A stretch of DNA of 64,000 nucleotides from Sphingopyxis sp. DBS4 (GTDB taxonomy: Bacteria > Pseudomonadota > Alphaproteobacteria > Sphingomonadales > Sphingomonadaceae). Under the pieces are notes generated by a model that worked only from the letters and a program-made list of their open reading frames with translations, was not told where the DNA came from and made no database searches. Made by a program: the position numbers and the translations under genes. The stretch spans positions 817,001-881,000 of the forward strand of contig NZ_CP102384.1 in assembly GCF_024628865.1 (NCBI RefSeq), written 5' to 3'. Below, piece by piece: positions 61,776 through 64,000 of this stretch; position 1 is the first letter of the stretch; each line of letters starts with the position of its first letter.

Positions 61776-64000
61776 CTAGAAGCCGAAGGCCACGCCAACC
61801 CGGCCGCCAGTCGTTCCCTTGACGGTCGATCCGGCAAAGCCGCCGCTGACGTACACGCGCGGTGTCAGGCGAACCACCGCGGCGCCGGAGAAGCCCTGCT
61901 CGCCCTGATAGGTCGCAAGGTTGAACGAGACCGAGACATTGCTGTCGGGGACGATCATCGTGCCCCCCATCGCCATCGCGGTAACGATGCCGCCGGTCGC
62001 TTCGCGAAAGCGCCGGTCGTTGCCGAGGCTGAGCGCATCGATGCGGCTGTTGAGCGCGGCAACATTGGTATCGAGCGCGCCGATCGCCGAGCCGACGTCG
62101 TGATAGGCGGTGCCGCCGACCGAATAGCTCGGCGCGCTGACCGCCCCCGTCGCCGTATCATAACTCGCGCCGCTGCCGAGCGCCGCCGCCAGGCTGACCC
62201 CCGCGGTGTCGCCGCGCAGGACCGCCGTTGTCGCCGCTGCCTGTGCGCCGTTTGCCGTGGTCTGGGCGGTGGCGGCATTGGCGAGCGCGGTGTTCGCGGT
62301 GCCTTGCGCCGCCGCCGCTTCGGTGCGGGCGGTGTTCGCCGTTCCCTGTGCGGCGGTCGCGCCTGCGAGCGCCGTGTTTGCCGTCGTCTGCGCGGCCGCG
62401 GCGTTGGTCAGCGCCGTCGTCGCGGTCGTCTGGGCCGCGGCGGCTTCCGTGCGCGCCGTATCGGCGGTCGTTTGCGCGGTCGCGGCATTGGCCAGCGCCG
62501 TATCGGCCGTTCCTTGTGCCGCCGCGGCGTTGGCGAGCGCGGTGGTTGCAGTGGTCTGCGCGGCCGCCGCCGCATTGCCCTGTGCGGCGAGCGCGGCATT
62601 GAGCTGCGCGACGTTCACCGCGTCGGTATCGGTGGTGCCGGCGGCGACATTGGTGATCGCCCGCTCATTGCCCGCCGACCCCACCGACACGGTGTTGGCG
62701 CGCGTTGCGGTCGAATTGGCGCCGATGGCGACCGCGCCCTCGGCAAAGGCCGTCGCACTGTCGCCCAGCGCCACCGAACGGTCGCTGCTGGCAAAGGCGC
62801 CCGCGCCGATGGCCACGGCGTCCTCCCCGGCGCCGCCGCGGTTGCCCAGCATGATGCTGTCGGCCCCGTTCGCCAGCGCCTGGCCGCCGATGGCGATGCT
62901 GTTGGCGCCGATCGCGCGCGTCGTCAGCGTGTCGCCGCCGCCGATGGCGATGCTGTTGTCGCCGATCGCCTGCGCCTGTTGCCCCAGCGCCACGGCCGAT
63001 TGTCCCGTCGCCTGCGTCAGTTCGCCCAGCGCAACGGTTCCGCGGCCCTGTGCATTGGCCTGGTCGCCCAGCGCCAATGCGCTGGCGCCGTTCGCGACCG
63101 AAGCATTGCCCAGCGCCACCGCACCGGTGCCGGTGGCGGTGTTGTCGGCGCCGACGGCGACCGCGCCGGTGCCGGTCGCGACATTGGGATCGCCGATCGC
63201 GACCGCGCCGTTGCCCGAGGCGACATTCTGCGATCCGATCGATACCGCCTTGCCGTCCTGCGCGGTGGCGCCCATGCCGATGGCGACGGCTTCGTCGCTG
63301 TCGGCTGAGGCGTCCGTGCCGACGGCAATGGCGTTTTCTCCGATCGCGTAGCCGCCGCCCACGCCGCTGTCCTCAAGGCGGGACAGGCGGCCGTCGGTAT
63401 AAAAAGCCTCAGTTTCCAGGTCGAGGACGCGATCTTCGACGCCGTCGATCAGGTCGGTGGTGTCTGCGATGTCCTGCTTGACGGCATAAAGCTGGCTGCC
63501 GGTGACGGCATCCGAGCTGCCGTCGAATATCTCACCATCGGCGGCATTGATGATCCGCCGCTTGATCGTGTCGCTGCCGACGCTGACGACATATTCCCCC
63601 GCCGTTGTGGACCCGGTGCCGAGCGCGACCGAATTGCTGCCGGCCGAGCTGCCGTTGCCGATCGCCACACCGCCGCCCAGCGAATAGACATCGTTGCCGA
63701 TCGAGATGCCGCCGGTGCCGCGCGCGAGATTGCCGATGAAGATACCTCCGCCATTGCCGGTGGCCTCGTGGCCGATCGCGATCGTGTTTTCGTCCGACGC
63801 GAATGCCTTGTAACCAACCGCGGTTGCGGTGGCCCCGGTCGCGTGCGCGAAAGCCCCGACCGTCGTCGCGCCTGCCGCATCGGCGCTGGACCCCGCGCCG
63901 ACCGACACCGTCTCCTCGGCGGTGGCCTGCGCCTGACGGCCGCAGGCGACGCTGGAGGCGTTTGATACCGAACCGTCGGACTGGACCGCCTCGTTGATGT
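61776..64000 (-). CDS. YadA-type trimeric autotransporter adhesin, N-terminal part beyond the window
   Basis: The frame is open from the stop at 61776 to base 64000, so at least 741 residues are present and the signal peptide and start lie outside. From the window edge inward come YadA head repeats (xAIGxxAxA type, e.g. AVAIGMGATA, SIAIGGQALA), two neck motifs (GSSDAVTGSQLYAV and TDAVNVAQLNAAL), and a coiled-coil stalk of 14-residue repeats (TTATTALANAAAAQ-like, 62220-62580). The C-terminal YadA anchor (TAMAMGG ... YQGEQGFSGAAVVRLTPRVYVSGG) forms the 12-strand trimeric barrel and closes with VGVAFGF. Surface adhesion is the expected role. Confidence 0.93.
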   Translation of the reverse strand, partial: INEAVQSDGSVSNASSVACGRQAQATAEETVSVGAGSSADAAGATTVGAFAHATGATATAVGYKAFASDENTIAIGHEATGNGGGIFIGNLARGTGGISIGNDVYSLGGGVAIGNGSSAGSNSVALGTGSTTAGEYVVSVGSDTIKRRIINAADGEIFDGSSDAVTGSQLYAVKQDIADTTDLIDGVEDRVLDLETEAFYTDGRLSRLEDSGVGGGYAIGENAIAVGTDASADSDEAVAIGMGATAQDGKAVSIGSQNVASGNGAVAIGDPNVATGTGAVAVGADNTATGTGAVALGNASVANGASALALGDQANAQGRGTVALGELTQATGQSAVALGQQAQAIGDNSIAIGGGDTLTTRAIGANSIAIGGQALANGADSIMLGNRGGAGEDAVAIGAGAFASSDRSVALGDSATAFAEGAVAIGANSTATRANTVSVGSAGNERAITNVAAGTTDTDAVNVAQLNAALAAQGNAAAAAQTTATTALANAAAAQGTADTALANAATAQTTADTARTEAAAAQTTATTALTNAAAAQTTANTALAGATAAQGTANTARTEAAAAQGTANTALANAATAQTTANGAQAAATTAVLRGDTAGVSLAAALGSGASYDTATGAVSAPSYSVGGTAYHDVGSAIGALDTNVAALNSRIDALSLGNDRRFREATGGIVTAMAMGGTMIVPDSNVSVSFNLATYQGEQGFSGAAVVRLTPRVYVSGGFAGSTVKGTTGGRVGVAFGF
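62220..62580. repeat. Tandem 42-bp coding repeats in the adhesin stalk
   Basis: About eight degenerate copies of a 14-codon unit encode the stalk (AAAQTTA-xTAL-ANA pattern). The regular period is two heptads and suits a trimeric coiled coil; the DNA repeats could change copy number by recombination. Confidence 0.75.

Noticed and set aside
62220..62580. Regularly spaced repeats resembling a CRISPR array
   Set aside because: The repeats are contiguous, degenerate and in frame with the adhesin; there are no unique spacers and no cas genes.
62100..63351. Forward-strand open frames opposite the adhesin
   Set aside because: They arise from the repetitive Ala-rich adhesin coding; no independent start signal or domain.

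Overview
The window is GC-rich (mid-60s % by eye), densely coded chromosomal DNA from an alphaproteobacterium, most likely a member of the Sphingomonadales (Sphingopyxis/Sphingomonas-like). The reasons are the lptD-surA-pdxA-rsmA order, the DUF2066 gene-hdaA-ppk-ppx order, two large TonB-dependent receptors, membrane-anchored c-type cytochromes of the CycM kind, and many short intergenic palindromes built on 'tcccgcgaaagcggga'-like cores. The genus is inference. No tRNA, rRNA, CRISPR array, prophage or intact insertion sequence was seen.

Layout. 1-10042 is mostly housekeeping: 5'-part of tyrS, a DOMON-like protein with a NamZ-type muramidase and a Tat-exported M24 peptidase, DUF817 and Amj-type flippase membrane proteins, a CoxE-like VWA protein, a beta-carbonic anhydrase, lipA and a RatA/Coq10-like protein. 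10282-15820 is an accessory island: a small secreted YD protein, a 1404-residue RHS protein with an AT-richer C-terminal tip, a candidate immunity lipoprotein, a small zinc-ribbon-like ORF bracketed by GAATTACGGTGACAG repeats, and a 48-bp relic of RHS coding sequence. 15840-21517 is the envelope-biogenesis operon lptD-surA-pdxA-rsmA. 21649-24784 holds pepA, holC, a lipoprotein gene and ndk. 24845-28695 holds cls, a purN-YjbR fusion and purM. 28781-34627 is the DUF2066-hdaA-ppk-ppx cluster, interrupted by a large multi-stem palindromic element between hdaA and ppk. 34741-41102 holds rnd and a four-gene unit (TonB-dependent receptor, MFS transporter, two SDRs). 41468-51987 holds two cytochromes c, pheA, a CDP-alcohol phosphatidyltransferase, polA, purT, ogt and small enzymes.

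The most interesting part is 52539-61580. Two separate tandem glycine riboswitches are present. One precedes sdaA (L-serine ammonia-lyase). The other precedes a 1084-residue exported tricorn-like S41 protease, a target I do not know for this riboswitch class. Between them lie a large TonB-dependent receptor and a divergent Lrp/AsnC regulator with a palindrome directly at its start. Both riboswitches have a TTGACA exactly 43 nt upstream of the aptamer. I infer a glycine-responsive locus for taking up and degrading peptides and removing the resulting serine/glycine. This is a hypothesis from context, not shown by the sequence.

The window ends inside a YadA-type trimeric autotransporter adhesin, whose C-terminal anchor is present and N-terminus is missing.
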